Shown piece by piece: positions 13,537-26,676 of a DNA stretch of 64,000 nt; the first letter of the stretch is position 1, and every line of letters begins with the position of its first letter. Under the pieces are notes generated by a model. It was not told the origin of the DNA, ran no database searches, and saw only the letters and a list, made by a program, of their open reading frames with translations. This stretch comes from Tolypeutes matacus (taxonomy: Eukaryota > Chordata > Mammalia > Cingulata > Chlamyphoridae). The translations under genes were made by a program, and so were the position numbers. The stretch spans positions 1,543,336-1,607,335 of the forward strand of contig JAKSZT010017954.1 of assembly GCA_026826555.1 (NCBI GenBank), given 5' to 3'.

Positions 13537-13850
13537 GAAACCATAACATATACAAACAAAAAAAGCCCTACCCTTTAATAATCACCTCGATCTCTCTATG
13601 CTTCCCCTGACGTACATAGCTGCTATTCTGAGAAAAATTATTTTGATGACTATATGCCATTCTATTACTTTACTAAAATCTGTTTAATAAGCAATCCCCT
13701 GTTGTTGGAATCTGCCTTGTTTCTAGCTTTTCAGTATTTTAAACATATGTCTGACACTCTTGTGCATAAACCTGTGCTTACATCTCTGTTTCGATGGATA
13801 AATTCCTGGAAGTAAAGTAGTAAGTGAAGGGATTCATCTGTGCTCTATTT
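13360..13850 (-). mobile_element. L1 3'-end fragment, minus orientation
   Basis: Starts with TCAATTTTATTGATATATATT, then AAGATGTACAATCAGTGG, CACTTCAGTCATTATTAGAGCATTTTCAT and GTGCATAAACCTGTGCTTACAT, which in reverse complement is the 3' end of a placental L1. An (AAT)n microsatellite at 13494-13534 has expanded inside it. Confidence 0.7.
13494..13534. repeat. (AAT)n microsatellite
   Basis: Thirteen or so perfect AAT trinucleotides, grown from an A/T-rich position inside the L1 fragment. Confidence 0.95.
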
Positions 13851-14689
13851 TAAGTAGTCTGGCTAAGAGTTAGCCAGGTCTAAGATGACCTGGACTCAAT
13901 GGCACATAGGGTTTATGTGGCACAAGCGGGAGCCACGCTTCCTGGTTTGTTTCTGAGTCTGCAGGTGGAAAGGTGCTTTTGGGGCGTGGGCCCTTACAGC
14001 ATCTGCAAGGGGTTAGCTGGGTGACGAGCCAGGGAAGAGCTTGTTTTGTTGGTTCATTCATTCCAGAAGCATTACTGAGTGTCGCCTTTGGACCTCATCC
14101 TGTGACTGGTTCCAGGAATAGAGCTGAGGTACACAGACCCCCCAGGAGTCTGCTGGGAGCGTAAGCCCAACTCACGGTCCTCATGAAGACATGAGCTCCA
14201 TGTGGAGGACTTTGTCCCACTTGCCGCACAGGAGCTGACACATAGTAAATGCCCAAATGGATTTTGAATAAATTAAAATAGACGTATAAGACATGGTTCC
14301 TGTCTTTGACAAACTAAAAATCTATCAAAATATAGATATCCTGACAAATCACAGCAGTATTTTCAGAGTTCTAAATTAAACTGAGAAGTTTAGACATGAG
14401 CAATTATCTCGAGAGACGTGGAAAAATACTTTGAAATCAGGCCTAAAGACAGGAGTGGACAGAAGGTGGTCTCCGCTGCTGCCGCTCACTGAGCCACCGG
14501 CTACCCAGAGTCTGGCAGGAAGTGCCTCTGCTGGGATGAGCTGCCCCAGCACGCGTGTCCCTCAGGGCGGCTGTGGGAACCAGCACTCCAAGGCCTGTGA
14601 GCCCTCTCTCTCCCCACAGGCGGTCTTCTGTGTGCGCTGCCTCGTGGTATGTGCGTGGACAGACAACCTTGAGAAACCAGGTACAAGCA

Positions 14690-15292
14690 GTTCATGGCTC
14701 CCTGACTGGAAACCTTGGAGCAGCCATTACTCAAACGTTTTCATCTTAAAATTTCCTGAGGACCCCTGAGAGCTTTGATGTATGTGGGTTGTATTAGCAC
14801 CAGAGTGATGGTGTCATCACATGTCCTATAGATTCTGGAAAACTCTACCCTACATTCGCGAGAATTAGAGTGGAAAGGCAAATAAAAGGAGGTTTGATAA
14901 GAAGCACCTTCTGTCCTTATGCAAATGTATCCACCTTCTCCCCAGTGACCTGCTGTGCCTACTAAGGAGTACTGAGAGGAGCAACCCTTCTCACAGGGGT
15001 ACCTGTTCACCCCTCATTTGCATAACTGAGTCGGGCCACTCTGTTGATGCATCCCAGAGTCCAGAAGATCTGCTGCAAGTGACTTACTTTGTCTACTCCA
15101 AGATAGATGTATGGCCTAGTCACTTCTCTTTCTTAAATGCTTACCACACGAGGCAGATATGGGGGTTTTTAATGAATGGATAACTGAAGGATGTTATTAA
15201 TCACACACACAAAAAGGAGGTTTGGCGTCCTGGACCCCTGAAAGGGACTGAGGGAGCCAAGAGACCCCAGTCCACACTCTGAGAACCGCTGG
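14690..15292 (-). mobile_element. Possible hAT-type DNA transposon relic
   Basis: A GAGGACCCCTGAGAGCTTTGATGTATGTGGG segment (broken by substitutions) and the right end CTCTGAGAACCGCT resemble an old hAT-like element whose ends read as GTGGTTCTCA inverted repeats. The left terminus is not convincing, so this is tentative and the strand is uncertain. Confidence 0.35.
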
Positions 15293-16598
15293 CGGCCTCG
15301 TGGACTCAGCCATACCTCTAAACCACCCCAGCACACAATCCCTTCTTCCCTGAAGCGATGGACTCTGTGTATCTCGAGCCTGTCCCTTGCTTTCTTCTGT
15401 CTCTTTTGGCACCCAGTCCTGCCTCTGTCACCTTATGTCCAAATGTGGACATCAGCCAGTGTGGTAAACTTCCACTTTGCTTCATCAAACACCTCTTTCT
15501 GAGAAGGAATACCACTCCCTCTTGCTCAGGACTCGGGGGCCCCCTCTGGTTTAGAGGGACTCCTCCCTCCTCCACTTCAGGGCTCCTCACGGCTGACCCT
15601 CGCCGCTCACCACCAGGAGCCCTCCACTCAACCCCTGCCTCTTCCCCAGTATTTACGCCTGCTCCCTCCAGCACCACAAAGCCAAATCCTACCCATTACA
15701 CAGTTTTATTAGTGACAATGCTAAAGGCACATCCATCAGTAGTAGAGACTTGCTGCCAAGATACAGAACAAGCTTTAAATGGAGCAAAGAAATTTAAATG
15801 GGAAGAAATTATAGCATGAGTGAGTTTACCCCTTTCAAGATAATCTTACTTAATAACCAAAAAACTCACAAAGATGTGCATTTTATCCAGCTACAAAGGC
15901 AGTGCGGCAGGTTCCGTATTGTGGTAATTACATGTTTGGGGTTTCATTCCTCCTTTAAACTAGATATCTATGATTTCAGAAAATCAACCATTGTTGAAAA
16001 AGGCTATTCATTTATTTCATTGCTGGGTGGCCCATACACTGTAAAAATAGGTCAAGAACAGTAATCTAAATTGACTGCTGATAAATAATTAAAGCTAATG
16101 GAGTTTTCGCAAATCTGTGACTAAAATCTTTGCAAAAGTGCCAGGAGATAATGCCTGCTGTTGTATAGAAAGATATTGTATTTAACACTTCAGTTTAAAT
16201 GCCATTTAAAATGACCTTTTCTGCCACAAAGACTGGAAGAATATGTGTTCATCTATAAAACTAACCAGAGTAGGGGCTCTACTGAAATTATCAGTATGAT
16301 AGTGTGATTCTGCTTCTAGTGACGAGATGGGAAGTGCAGATTCCACAATCCTGGAATACAGAGAAATCTCGCTTTCAATTAGGCTGTATTTTAAATTGAG
16401 ATCTATAGTCGGTGTTTCACACACTATCTTGTCTTGTTTTTAAAGCTTTGCACCTGTTCTGAACTATTCTGTACATGGTGGGGAGGGGGTTATAACTCAT
16501 AAATGACGGACAGGAAAATTCAGGAAGTATTAAGAACAAGTTTTCTTTTAAATATAATTATGGTTCTTTCATTGGTGCTGCCACTACTCCTACCTTAT
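15293..16598. other. Intron, no feature assigned
   Basis: No exon or repeat recognised. The segment 15790-16440 is AT-rich and appears unique. Confidence 0.35.
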
Positions 16599-17626
16599 AA
16601 AAACATAGTTGACACTGTTGGTGGGAATGCAGGATGGTACAACCACTATGGAGGACTGTTTGGCAGTTCCTAAAGAAGATGAATATAGACTTGCCACATG
16701 ACCTGGCAATACCACTACCGGGTATATACCCAGAAGAACTGAGAGCAGTGACACGAACAGACATCTGCACACCGATGTTCATAGCCAGATTATTCATCAT
16801 TGCCAAAAGTTGGAAACAACCCAGGTGTCCATCAACAGATGAATGGATAAACAAACTGTGGTCTATTCACACGATGGAATATTATGCAGCTGTAAGAAGA
16901 AATGAAGTCATAAAGCATATGGCAACATGGATGAATCTGGAGGACATTATGTTGAGTGAAGCAAGCCAGACACAAAAGGACAAATACTGTATGAATGCAT
17001 TACTATGAACCAAATATATTGTGTAATATATTGTTTGATTCACACACAAAAAAAAAACAAACAAAAAAAAAAACAAAAAACAAAACAACAAAAAAAATTT
17101 ACATGTATCCATTACATTTAATTGAGAAATGTATATATTTATTCATCTGTGTTTACTTTTTAGTTTTTTATTGCTTATGCTTTCAATTATTAAATGTACA
17201 AAATAAAGTTAAAAAAAGAAAAAAAAAGTAAAAAAATAATAATAATAGTAATAATCTATAGTGGAGAAATTTTCAAGAAATCATGGTTCAGATTTTCAAA
17301 TATTTTTGGGTAAAGTATGAACTGAGACTAATTCTTGAGCCTGATTCAGATATTTGGACATCATGAGATGAGTAAACAGAAAATCTTATCTCCTTCCTGC
17401 CTTTTAAACATCAACAGCAAACCATATTCATGAATATAGTACACTTTGTAGTAATGCTGAAGGAAAAAGAGTTGCCTGGTATATAAGGAGGTGTGGTACT
17501 TATATTTCCTTTACATATGTTTTGTCTCAAGTTAAAAAGCCTTTAATTAATAAAATAAAGGATTCTTCATGTTAAAAAAAAATAATAAAAAAATAAATCT
17601 TTAAAAATAAAAAAACATAGTTGACA
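16599..17626 (+). mobile_element. Young 5'-truncated L1 with 16-bp target-site duplications
   Basis: The insertion body is 16614-17610. Both ends carry the same 16 bases, AAAAACATAGTTGACA, at 16599-16614 and 17611-17626. The 5' end is truncated inside ORF2. The remaining frame reads CWWECR then MVQPLWRTVWQFLKK (from 16634), followed by DICTPMFIARLF, CPSTDEWINKLW and HTMEYYAAV, and ends LSEASQTQKDKYCMNALL at a TGA (17006-17008). No stop interrupts these roughly 130 codons, so the copy is young. The 3' UTR contains A-rich tracts (17043-17098, 17210-17245) and ends in an A/T-rich tail. It lies in sense orientation in the CUX1 intron. The ORF2 piece lacks the endonuclease and reverse transcriptase domains and is inactive. 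Confidence 0.95.
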
Positions 17627-17783
17627 AATATACATAAAAGCTTCTTTTAGAAAAGATGGTTATGCTACAGTTAATGGCACTAGCCGTAGGTGAAGGTATA
17701 CTGTGTCAGATTTTCTTTTTTAATAAGGCGACTCAATCATCTTCAAGATCCTTTAGAATAAAGAATCCATAGTTGTTAAATGC

Positions 17784-18457
<674 letters not shown>

Positions 18458-18470
18458 TTAAATGCTTTTT

Positions 18471-19629
18471 AACCAATGTGCCTTTCTGTATTTTGGCTCT
18501 AATTTGTAGAAAAAGTATTATCTCATTTCAGTTTCATTAAATATCTTTGCTGGAAAACAATCACCCATTTGCTATTGCTTTTTGAAAAAGTTGTAGTTTT
18601 GTTAAACTGCTGTCTAATGTTGCATTTACTGAGCTTTAATATATTTATAAATGATGAAATTAAACGTCTTTGTATTGTTTTTTAAAATTATACAGAAATT
18701 TCTTGAGTTTAAAAGAAAGTATGCCATTTAAATGGCATCTGTCTAGCCTCTGTATAATCCGGAATCTGAGTGTTTCTAGTACATCTTTTTAAAGATCTTT
18801 AGAACTTTTTATTTTGGAGGGGCCCAGATGGCCGTGGAGAGGCAGAGGCTCTTTCCAGTGGCTGCTCTTCCACCCCCGCTCCTGTCTTCTCTAGAACTTG
18901 GCTCCAGTGCGGCTGAGGGCTTCTTGGGAGGCTCCTTGCACATCATGAACCAGAGGAGTAGGACGGTGCTAGGGGCCTGGCAGAGCCTGCTGCGTGGACG
19001 AGGAGCGGGTGCAGGACCCTGGGCGGGGGCTTGGCAAAGTGCCTCCCACAGGAATGGAAGGGAGAGAAGATGTGGGGCTGGAGGGAGAGCCAGCGGTCTC
19101 AGACACCTGAAGGGCTCACGGGAGCATGGAGCTCCACTCACCCAGGCGGGCCAGACCAGAGAGAGAGGAGGTGCCACACAATCCCACAGGTGTGCCCAGG
19201 GAAATGGCACCTGCTCCTTATAAAGCCAGTGAGTGAGCATGACATTACTGTAGGAATCGCCTTGGACCCGAGCTGTCTTCTTTTTCTAAGTAAATAATTC
19301 CCGGCTAACTGGCCCTAGTACCTTCCTTGGATGCCTTTCCCCCCAGGTATCAGCGTGCATAGCCCAGGCTTTGATTCTCACAGCCAGGACCGTCCCTGGA
19401 GGGGCAGGGCAGCCTTGGGAGGTGACCCTGTGGCCTTGGGCAGAAACCTGAGCCGGGCGACCCTTGGATTCCAGGTTAACTGTGAAGCTGAAATCTCCAG
19501 TTAACTCCCTCTTAGGTTGTAGTTTAAGGGAGGCGGCCCCTCTCCCCTACCTCTCCCTCTCCCTGTTCTGATTGGTCACATGACCTAAATAAAGGCCTGG
19601 TGTGCTTTGGAGTGAAAGAAAGTTTTAAA
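18471..19629. other. Intron, no named repeat
   Basis: AT-rich unique sequence to about 18800, then GC-richer DNA. A CCAAT-type ATTGG directly abutting TCACATGACC occurs near 19571-19584. No exon seen. Confidence 0.35.
19571..19584. promoter_or_regulatory. ATTGG plus TCACATGAC motif pair
   Basis: An inverted CCAAT box (ATTGG) is fused to TCACATGAC, an E-box of the extended M-box type bound by USF and MITF/TFE factors. Such pairings occur in promoters, but no transcript start is evident, so the role is speculative. Confidence 0.25.
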
Positions 19630-19860
19630 AATTGATTTCCCGTTTCAGATCTCTACAAAATAGAATAGTACAATGAACCCCGTGCCCAGCCTCTCCTCCC
19701 GCTGAAATAATCACCCGCTTAGGAACATTCTTGACTCGTCGACCTGTTAGCCCTCCCAATTAGATTCTTTTGAAGCAAAAATTGTATTTCATATGTAAGG
19801 GCCCTTCTTACATCCATAACTACAGTACCTAAAATACAGGCCATTGTAATTTAAAATAAT
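19630..19860 (+). repeat. Old interspersed repeat, family not named
   Basis: Contains ATAGTACAATGAACCCCGTGCCC followed by a weak match to a common mammalian retroposon 3' region. A related segment occurs at 28020-28440. I cannot name the family with confidence. Confidence 0.4.
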
Positions 19861-22384
19861 AAAAACCTGGGACCTGTTTTTAGCTCTATTTCATTTTGTA
19901 GTACATATTTTATCATTTATAATATGTATACTTTTACCTGTTTTACTGTCTTCAAAATCAGAATGAGTATTATAGTCAATGACATTACAATTTAATAAGT
20001 AGCCTTTTTTACTCAGTGTAGCAAGAAATAGTGCTATGGCTTATATTTGTTGGTATCAAATTTAATGAAATACTGCACATTACATAATGATTGTCTTCAA
20101 GCATATTCCTAAAACATTTTCAAGGCAGAGTTTTCTTGCTTTAAGGCCTGAATACAATGAGGGGGAAATCAACATGTATCCTCCTTGTGCATAACCATTT
20201 CCCAGGTTTTAAATTTGCGTCAATCTCATATTTTTGCCTGACTCTTATCACAGGTTAAACCCCTCCCAGCCCATCACTACCCAAACACAATGAAGAAAAT
20301 ATGAAGTACAACCCAGAAGAAAGGGCTGAGTGAGCCCTGAGATGAGGCAATTCTGAAACAGAAGGTGACAGCTGGGGACGTGTGGTCACTGCTTCGGGGT
20401 CACAGGGCCGGGTCCCTGGCAGCACCTGCGCCAGGCCAGGCTTTCTGTGGGCAGCCCTGCAAGAGTCAAAGCAGCTCCCACCCCACCTGGTGGTCGTGGA
20501 AGTCCACGTTGTCAGCGAAGGGGGCCAGGACCCCGCTCCTGGGTTGCTGCTGCCGGGGAGCAGGTGCCCCAGGAGATGTGGCCAGATGTCGCACCTTGTC
20601 AGTGCAGCCTGAATTGTACATAGAAACACGGTTTATGTTACTGTGGACTGAAGGTGAACAGACCATCCTAAAAATTAGTAAAACTGCACATCCTTCACAG
20701 GAGAGATTCAGAGAGATTCAGAGATTGTTTAATCAGAGATCGTTTGTAGTTAATCGTCTCCTTTTGTTTGTGAATAATGCCCCTGCTGCTCCCTTCACCT
20801 AATTGTCCTTCACAATGGGAAAGATGTCCTGGGAGCCTTTCTCCCCTGGACATAGCAGTGGGCTTGGGGGGTCCCCAGCTCTGTGCATGGCACTTGACTC
20901 TGGGGTGCACAGTCTGCTCCCCGCCTGGCATTGCATGTGCGGGGTTGGGGGTTGCACAGGAGAACCCATGGGGGTGGTGGATATTAAGATTTCAAGACCC
21001 CATGGAGGAGGACAGAGCCTTCCAGAGACTGACTGAGTCCCTGAAATGGGCAGAAAACCAGAAGATTCACATTGCTGAGCCCAGGGAATGTATGTTTTGT
21101 ACCTCACAGGAGCAATTGAACACTGAACATTTTTTTGTTTTGTTTTGTTTTGTTTTAGTTTGTTTCTATTTTGCTTTTAAATCAGAATAGTTTTCTTCAG
21201 CAACTGTCATTACCTAGAAAATTCCTTAGTAGTATTTTACCGTTCAATTTCCTGATCTAAAAAATGAGTTGTGAATAGAGGTTTGGAGGATAATGAAAAT
21301 CCTGTTCACATAGAAGCATCTGTATATAAACACTCATTACTTATTACACACTCAAGGCAGAGAAGGTTGAAATGCACTACTTTGGCTTTTGCTGACATCT
21401 GATATTAATAATCTGAAGCACATCACTTTCTGTGTTTTCAGATTTCACTTGCTTTTTGCTCAATAAAAAGGCCAGAAGCAAAGAAAATAAAGAACAACGC
21501 AAAAAAACCTGTAACTGAATTAAGTGAGCAACTCTTAAATTATTAAGTTCCTTGACCTAGTGTCACCTAATTATCGTTTGTTCTAACCCCACTTTCTTCA
21601 GTGTGTGATTGTCGAGAAACGTGAACGGAAGTGCTTGAGGCCAGAGGTGGCAGAGCAGAGGCCGCCATGCTTTAACGTAACAGTAAATCCTATCACGTCC
21701 TCGCAGCTGATGACGGGGAGTCCCAGGAGTCAGAATTGAGCGTCCTTGTCTGTTTTTTAGTTTAGTACAAAACTGGGAGAATTCTCTCTGACGTTAGGAT
21801 ATAGTTGCAGGCAGCAGAATTGGACAAGGACTTTCTCAAACTGCCAAGGCTGTATTTGGAAGGAATGATTGTTAGCTCGTGACGTAAAATATGCATGTGC
21901 ACATGTGAATTTGTAGGGTCTTTTCCTTCCCAGCTGACTTTACATAAATATCCCCCTTCCGTCTTACAAGGGTTATTTTAGTCAGTCTGTTAGTTGTGTA
22001 TATGCCCAAAGAGATGATTTGGTCAGCCAGGAGCCGCCAGAGAGGAGTTGCTCCTCTGCCTTCCTGGACCAACACCATTCGTCATCACATCCACCCCTCC
22101 GAGACCCGTGTTGGGTTGCCGGGTGAGGGTAGACTTGAGCGTGCGCACCTGGGCCTACCCTCCTCCTGCTCTGAGCATGTCCTCGCCCGTCCCCGCTCAC
22201 TGCCCCACCAGCACTCTCTTGTCCTTGTCACCACGATGGTCTCAAGTCCCCAGGCCTCGCCCACTTTCTCCTTCCATGACCCGCATCCACCTTCAAGTCC
22301 CAAGTGCCAGGCAGGCTCGCTGGCTGGGCGCTCTCCGGGTGTAGTCCCTCTGCCCACGCACACTCTCACTGCGGCAGGGCCTTG
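19861..22384. other. Intron, no feature assigned
   Basis: AT-rich to about 20240, then mixed. A (TTTTG)n stretch lies at 21130-21157. Short open frames on both strands show no recognisable homology. Confidence 0.35.
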
Positions 22385-22500
22385 GAGAGTGTTCTGGGTC
22401 TAGGTCCTAACTCTCCCAGTGGGTGACCTTGGACAAACTCCCTTGCCTGAGCCTGGGTGCCCTGACCTGTGAAATGGAGGGGTCCCTCCCTGGTGGTGGC
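22385..22500 (+). repeat. MIR SINE, plus orientation
   Basis: GGGTGACCTTGGACAAACTCCCTTGCCTGAGCC followed by CCTGACCTGTGAAATGGAGGGG is the MIR core in the forward direction. Confidence 0.65.
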
Positions 22501-23879
22501 AGGGGCATTGGGACAAGTAAAGGGCACAGTGCATCTGGAGTCTCCTGCTGTCCTCGGCCCCCAGGAGGCAAACTCCTGGGGGTGGGAACTGCTGGCTTCT
22601 ACCTGGGACCCTCTTCCCCATGGCACTGCCCTCCTCATCTGCCTCCCTCTCCTTGCCCTGGATGCTGATTTCTCAGTAAGTGGCATATGCTTGCTGCCGC
22701 CCCTTCCGAACTTGCCACACTAGCCCCTCCCGGTTTCCATCTCGGCGCTTCCGGGACCCATTGCATTTTCTCAGTTCTCAAATCCGTGCAGCATCCGATA
22801 AAACCTGGCACATTTTGCCTCTTGAAACAGCCTTCTCTCTTAATCTCACACTCTCCCAGCTCTCCCCCCACTTCTCTGATTCTTGTCCTTTCATCCTCTG
22901 CCCGTCCGAGAGTGGGACTCTCTGTCCTTGCCGCCTCCAGGAGAGCCCTGGTTGATGAGTGCGTCCCCCATGCATGGCCACGTGGTGCAGGCCAGTCCCA
23001 ATCAAGGCCTGCTGGGTGCACACAACACACTCCAGATTCCAAAGACTTAGAACAAAGAAAAGAAGGTAAAATATTGAGTTCCCTCTGGTTCTTTTTGCTC
23101 TAGTAGAATTTCGGGTGAGGCTGGCATTGTCTTTGTGCTGGAATGTAGAGTCCTAGGGCCCTCTCCAGGGGGAGCCCTCTCCCACGGCCCAGCTCTGGAC
23201 ACACTGATGGCCACTCGTTCTTGCACTTGTCCGTGCAGGTTTCCACTGAGACACGCGTTCCATGACGTTGCCGTCCCTCCTGCGCACCAGGCCCTGTTGT
23301 CAGCACGGAGAAGACGAGATGAGCGCTTCTGTAAATGCAGTCCCCTTGGCTCCAGCCGCAGTCCCACGGCGACCCCAGGGGTCCCCCCTTCCAGCGCTCA
23401 TGCTGTGTACAGTGTCAAGATGGGCCCTTGGTGGGGCGAGATTGGCAGGAGAGGACGAGTGTGTGTGGTCTGTTGCCCAGTAGCTCTGCGTAATCGTTCT
23501 CCCCAATGTCCTGCCTGGGTGAAGGGAGCAGGAGAGAGGGCCCACCCCAGGGGTGCTCAGAGGGGTCTTTTGGCCAGTACCTTCCCCTTCCCTCCTGGCA
23601 GCTTGTCCAGGCCTTGCCCCCTCCCCCTGCAACATCCACTCAGTGAACGTGTTTATGCTTCTGCTGTTGTTACTTGGGGTTCCACGGTTCTGATGAAGCC
23701 TGGCTTATTCCTTGTGATTAAAATATAGACTTTACCATAGACCCTCACTGGAATAAAATAGTAATCCCTCCTCCCATCATCCCTCACCCTTGTTCAAATC
23801 CCTTTTCCCTCATTTTTCCTTTCAGTGTTATATTTTATCGTCCATCTTTTCGAAGGGTACAGTGGGCTAAATGAGGTAG
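22501..23879. other. Intron, no feature assigned
   Basis: GC-rich, pyrimidine-biased sequence with many short open frames on both strands. No homology or splice context supports any of them. Confidence 0.35.
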
Positions 23880-24315
23880 TGTATTAGTTTCCTGTTGCCT
23901 GTGTAACAAATTACCATGGACTCGGCAGCTTCAAACAGCAGATATTTGTCATCTGACAGCGCCGGAGGTCAGAAGGCCAAAATGGGGTTTTGTGCGGCTG
24001 AAGTCGAGGTGTCAGCGGGATTGCATTCCTTCTGGTTTCCTTGCTTTGCCAGCTTCAGGGCCCCTCGGCTTGTGACCCCCTCCAGCCGGCAGCCATGTCA
24101 CTCTGACCTCTGCTTCCATCACCACTTCTACTTCCCTGATGCTGACCCCTCCCACCCCCCTTGAGTAAGGACCCTTGTGGCGATGTCAGGCCCACCCAGA
24201 TAACCCAGGGTCATCCCCCCATTTCATGGGGTTTAAGCTGAGTCACACCTGCCAAGTCCCTTTTATTGGGATTTGGGTGTGGATGTTTTTGGGGGAAGCT
24301 TATTGTGCCTACCAC
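23880..24315 (+). mobile_element. MLT1-like solo LTR (ERVL-MaLR)
   Basis: Begins TGTATTAGTTTCCTGTTGCC, then TGTAACAAATTACCATGGACT, GAGGTCAGAAG, AAGTCGAGGTGTCAGC, TAAGGACCCTTGTGG, GCCCACCCAGATAACCCAGG and ends TGCCTACCACA. The TG...CA ends and this motif order fit a mammalian MLT1-type LTR. It is an old solo LTR; no internal retroviral region is present. Confidence 0.7.
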
Positions 24316-24589
24316 AAATAGCTTTATTAATTTAAGAAGCGACCAAGAAAGAGGCTGACCATTTATTGTCATTGAACTTGGCATAAAAATATCGATGGTG
24401 ATCCAATGGAGGAACAAAAAGGGTTGACTTCTCCAAAGAAATAATAACATGCTTAGGAATGCACCTTTTAGAAAAACATGTAATTGACAGGGGAGTTATA
24501 ATAATCCTTGATAAAATGGTTCTGCAGGGTTACAATACAGAATAGTGTAGGTTATTTAAGTTTGGCAAAAGCTAATGGTACAGCCTTGT

Positions 24590-24783
24590 CCAGCGGATGA
24601 TGCCGCGATGGTGGAGCTGTTCTATGGCTGCACGCCCAGTAGCCACCAGCTGCGTGTCTATTGAGTGCTTGAAATGTGAACAGTGCAACTAGGGAGCAGG
24701 ACCTTGTATGACATTGAATTTTACTTAATTTACATTTAAATATCAATAGCCACGTGGGGCCAATGGCTACCATATTGGAATCC
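24590..24783 (+). mobile_element. Non-autonomous hAT-type relic
   Basis: CTTGTCCAGCGGATGATGCC, AGTAGCCACCAGCTGCGTG, TATTGAGTGCTTGAAATGTG and AATAGCCACGTGGGGCCAATGGCTACCATATTGGA follow the order of a widespread short hAT-like element with inverted GTAGCCAC/GTGGCTAC blocks. Confidence 0.6.
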
Positions 24784-25384
24784 TGAGCAAGAACAAGAGT
24801 TCCGAACCTGGGGACAATGGACGGGCTGCTGGAAGGCCCTGGTGAAGTGACTGGCTGAATGTTATCTCTGAGGGAGAGGTTGGGAGCTTATCTCAGGCTC
24901 TTAGAGGGTTTCATGGACCAAAAAAGGTTGAAGGCCCCTGGTCCAGAGGACTCCATGGAGAGCACCTGGCGGCCCAGAGCCCTGGAGCTGTCCTTCCCAG
25001 CACTCCACAGTGCAGGACCGCAGCTGCTGCTCCCCTGCAAGCGAGCTGGTCGGCATAGCTAAGGAGGAAGCGAGCCCTTTGGTTTAGGCGCTTGGCTGGA
25101 GGAACACGAAATGCTGTCAGTCTGCCACCAAGAGAGCAGGTGCCAAATATGCCCAGTGAACTCGCTCTTGGCACCAAGGACAGCTCACAGTGGGGGCCGC
25201 ACAGGCCAGGGGCCCAGGCTACTTAGAGACCTGCAGCATCTCACAGGGGGACAGACTGAGGGTCCTTCACCTGCTTCTGATGCATGAATTCTCTCTTCAG
25301 CCACCTTCAGGTGATGCCAGGGGATACCGCCTCCGTGGACACCCAGATCCATTTAGGGGAACTTTAAATTTGCTAGAGAACTTT

Positions 25385-25600
25385 TCCTGAAATAATAATA
25401 GTGACGTTACTCGTGGTAATAAAAGGAGTTTACTATGTGCCAGGAACTGTGCTAACCATTTGAGTGACATCAGCTTTATTCCTTCTCCTACTGGGAAGCC
25501 ACAGTTATCCTCCAGCAGGTAGAGATGGCACCCAAGGCCCAGGAGGCACAGTGACGTCCATGGGGCCAGAGCTCAGGACCAGGGCTGTCCAACTCTGCCT
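25385..25600 (-). repeat. MIR SINE, minus orientation
   Basis: TTTACTATGTGCCAGGAACTGTGCTAACC followed by CAGCTTTATTCC and AAGGCCCAGGAGGCACAGTGA is the reverse complement of MIR, moderately diverged. Confidence 0.65.
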
Positions 25601-25887
25601 TCCTTGTTCTGAGCCTGGAGGCTTCCTCCCCATCCCCACTGCTCCAAGTCTGAGTGTGAGCTCTGGGGAGAAGTCTGGGTTCTCGTGTGCCCGGTAGCAT
25701 TTGCATAGTCGGTGATGGCTGTTCTCAGGGGTGTCGTTCGCTTCAGGAAATTGCTCCTTCTCTCTTACTCGGAATTTATCTTCCCTCTTATGTTCCCCTA
25801 TAACAATGGGCTTCCTTTTCTGAAATACTTCTTCTGTTTTCTTCCTATATTATGGTTTGATTGATTTGTGTCTGTCTTTACCAATGC

Positions 25888-25975
25888 TAGTGATTTTCAA
25901 CAGGGAGTGTAAATCGGAATCAGCCTTGGAATTTCCAAAGACATTTGACTTCTAGGCCTGTCCTAGACTTACTGA
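25888..25975 (+). mobile_element. MER5-like hAT fragment
   Basis: TAGTGATTTTCAACAGGGAG, AATCGGAATCAGCCTTGGAA and GGCCTGTCCTAGACTTACTGA align by eye with the start and middle of MER5-type elements. Short and diverged. Confidence 0.45.
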
Positions 25976-26628
25976 CTCTGGTCTGGCATGGAGGTCATGC
26001 TCAGTAAATACCTGCTATGCTCAGAACAGAAGGAGTCCCCTTATTCAAGTCCTTTCAAAGTGTCAGATATCATGAAGCATTTTCTCAATTGCTTTAGTTT
26101 GAAATAATATAATAATGTTGAAGAGATTATAGATAAATACCTATGGGATATCTCCGTGTTGTGAAATGAGTCCTGGCACCTAGCAGTAAAATTTCCAGTG
26201 ATTATGTCATGTACATGGATTCAAAGTCAGTTGTGTCTCCCATTCACAGCATACAAAAATAACAGCAGAAACACGGGTGGCGGCCCAAATCCAGTTCAGA
26301 TAGAAACAGCAGTTGAACCAATGTTAGCATGTCACATTTTATTCTAAGCAAAACTTTTGTCCATAGCATATACAAAATGAAGGGGTCTCTAACTAGGACT
26401 TAGTAGAAATAAAACTTAGATGTAGTCTTAAGTAAATCTGTTTAAATTACAACGTGCCAGTTGGCACCATTTATGTTGTGGGGATGGAGGGACACGGGCG
26501 GTACCAGCGTTGCTTTAGACAGTGATAACCAGTCCTGAATCAAAGCTGTTTTTAAGAAGCCTTAACAAAATTTCCCCTTCTCTTTCCTTTTCAAATGGCT
26601 GTTTTCTGCTCCGTCGTCCCTGCTCCAG

Positions 26629-26676
26629 GATTTGCGCAAGCAGGTAGCACCACTGCTGAAGAGTTTCCAAGGAGAG
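26629..26676 (+). CDS. CUX1: CUX1 exon (human exon 3 equivalent)
   Basis: A 48-nt internal exon encoding exactly 16 residues, DLRKQVAPLLKSFQGE, part of the N-terminal coiled-coil region shared by CUX1 and CASP. CUX2 differs at this position (about EIREMVAPVLKSFQAE, from memory), so this is CUX1. The acceptor is a pyrimidine-rich tract ending CCTGCTCCAG at 26628; the donor is GAG|GTAAGC at 26676/26677. It starts and ends in phase 0, so skipping it would keep the reading frame. The next residues in CUX1, IDALSKRS, are those of the exon at 50338, separated by a 23,661-bp intron. No substitution relative to the human peptide as I remember it. Confidence 0.95.

Noticed and set aside
16634..17008. 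A 124-residue protein-coding gene
   Set aside because: It is the C-terminal tail of L1 ORF2 in a 5'-truncated insertion with target-site duplications.
26629..26676. CUX2 as the host gene
   Set aside because: Peptides DLRKQVAPLLKSFQGE and [18 protein letters not shown] fit CUX1; CUX2 differs at several of these positions.
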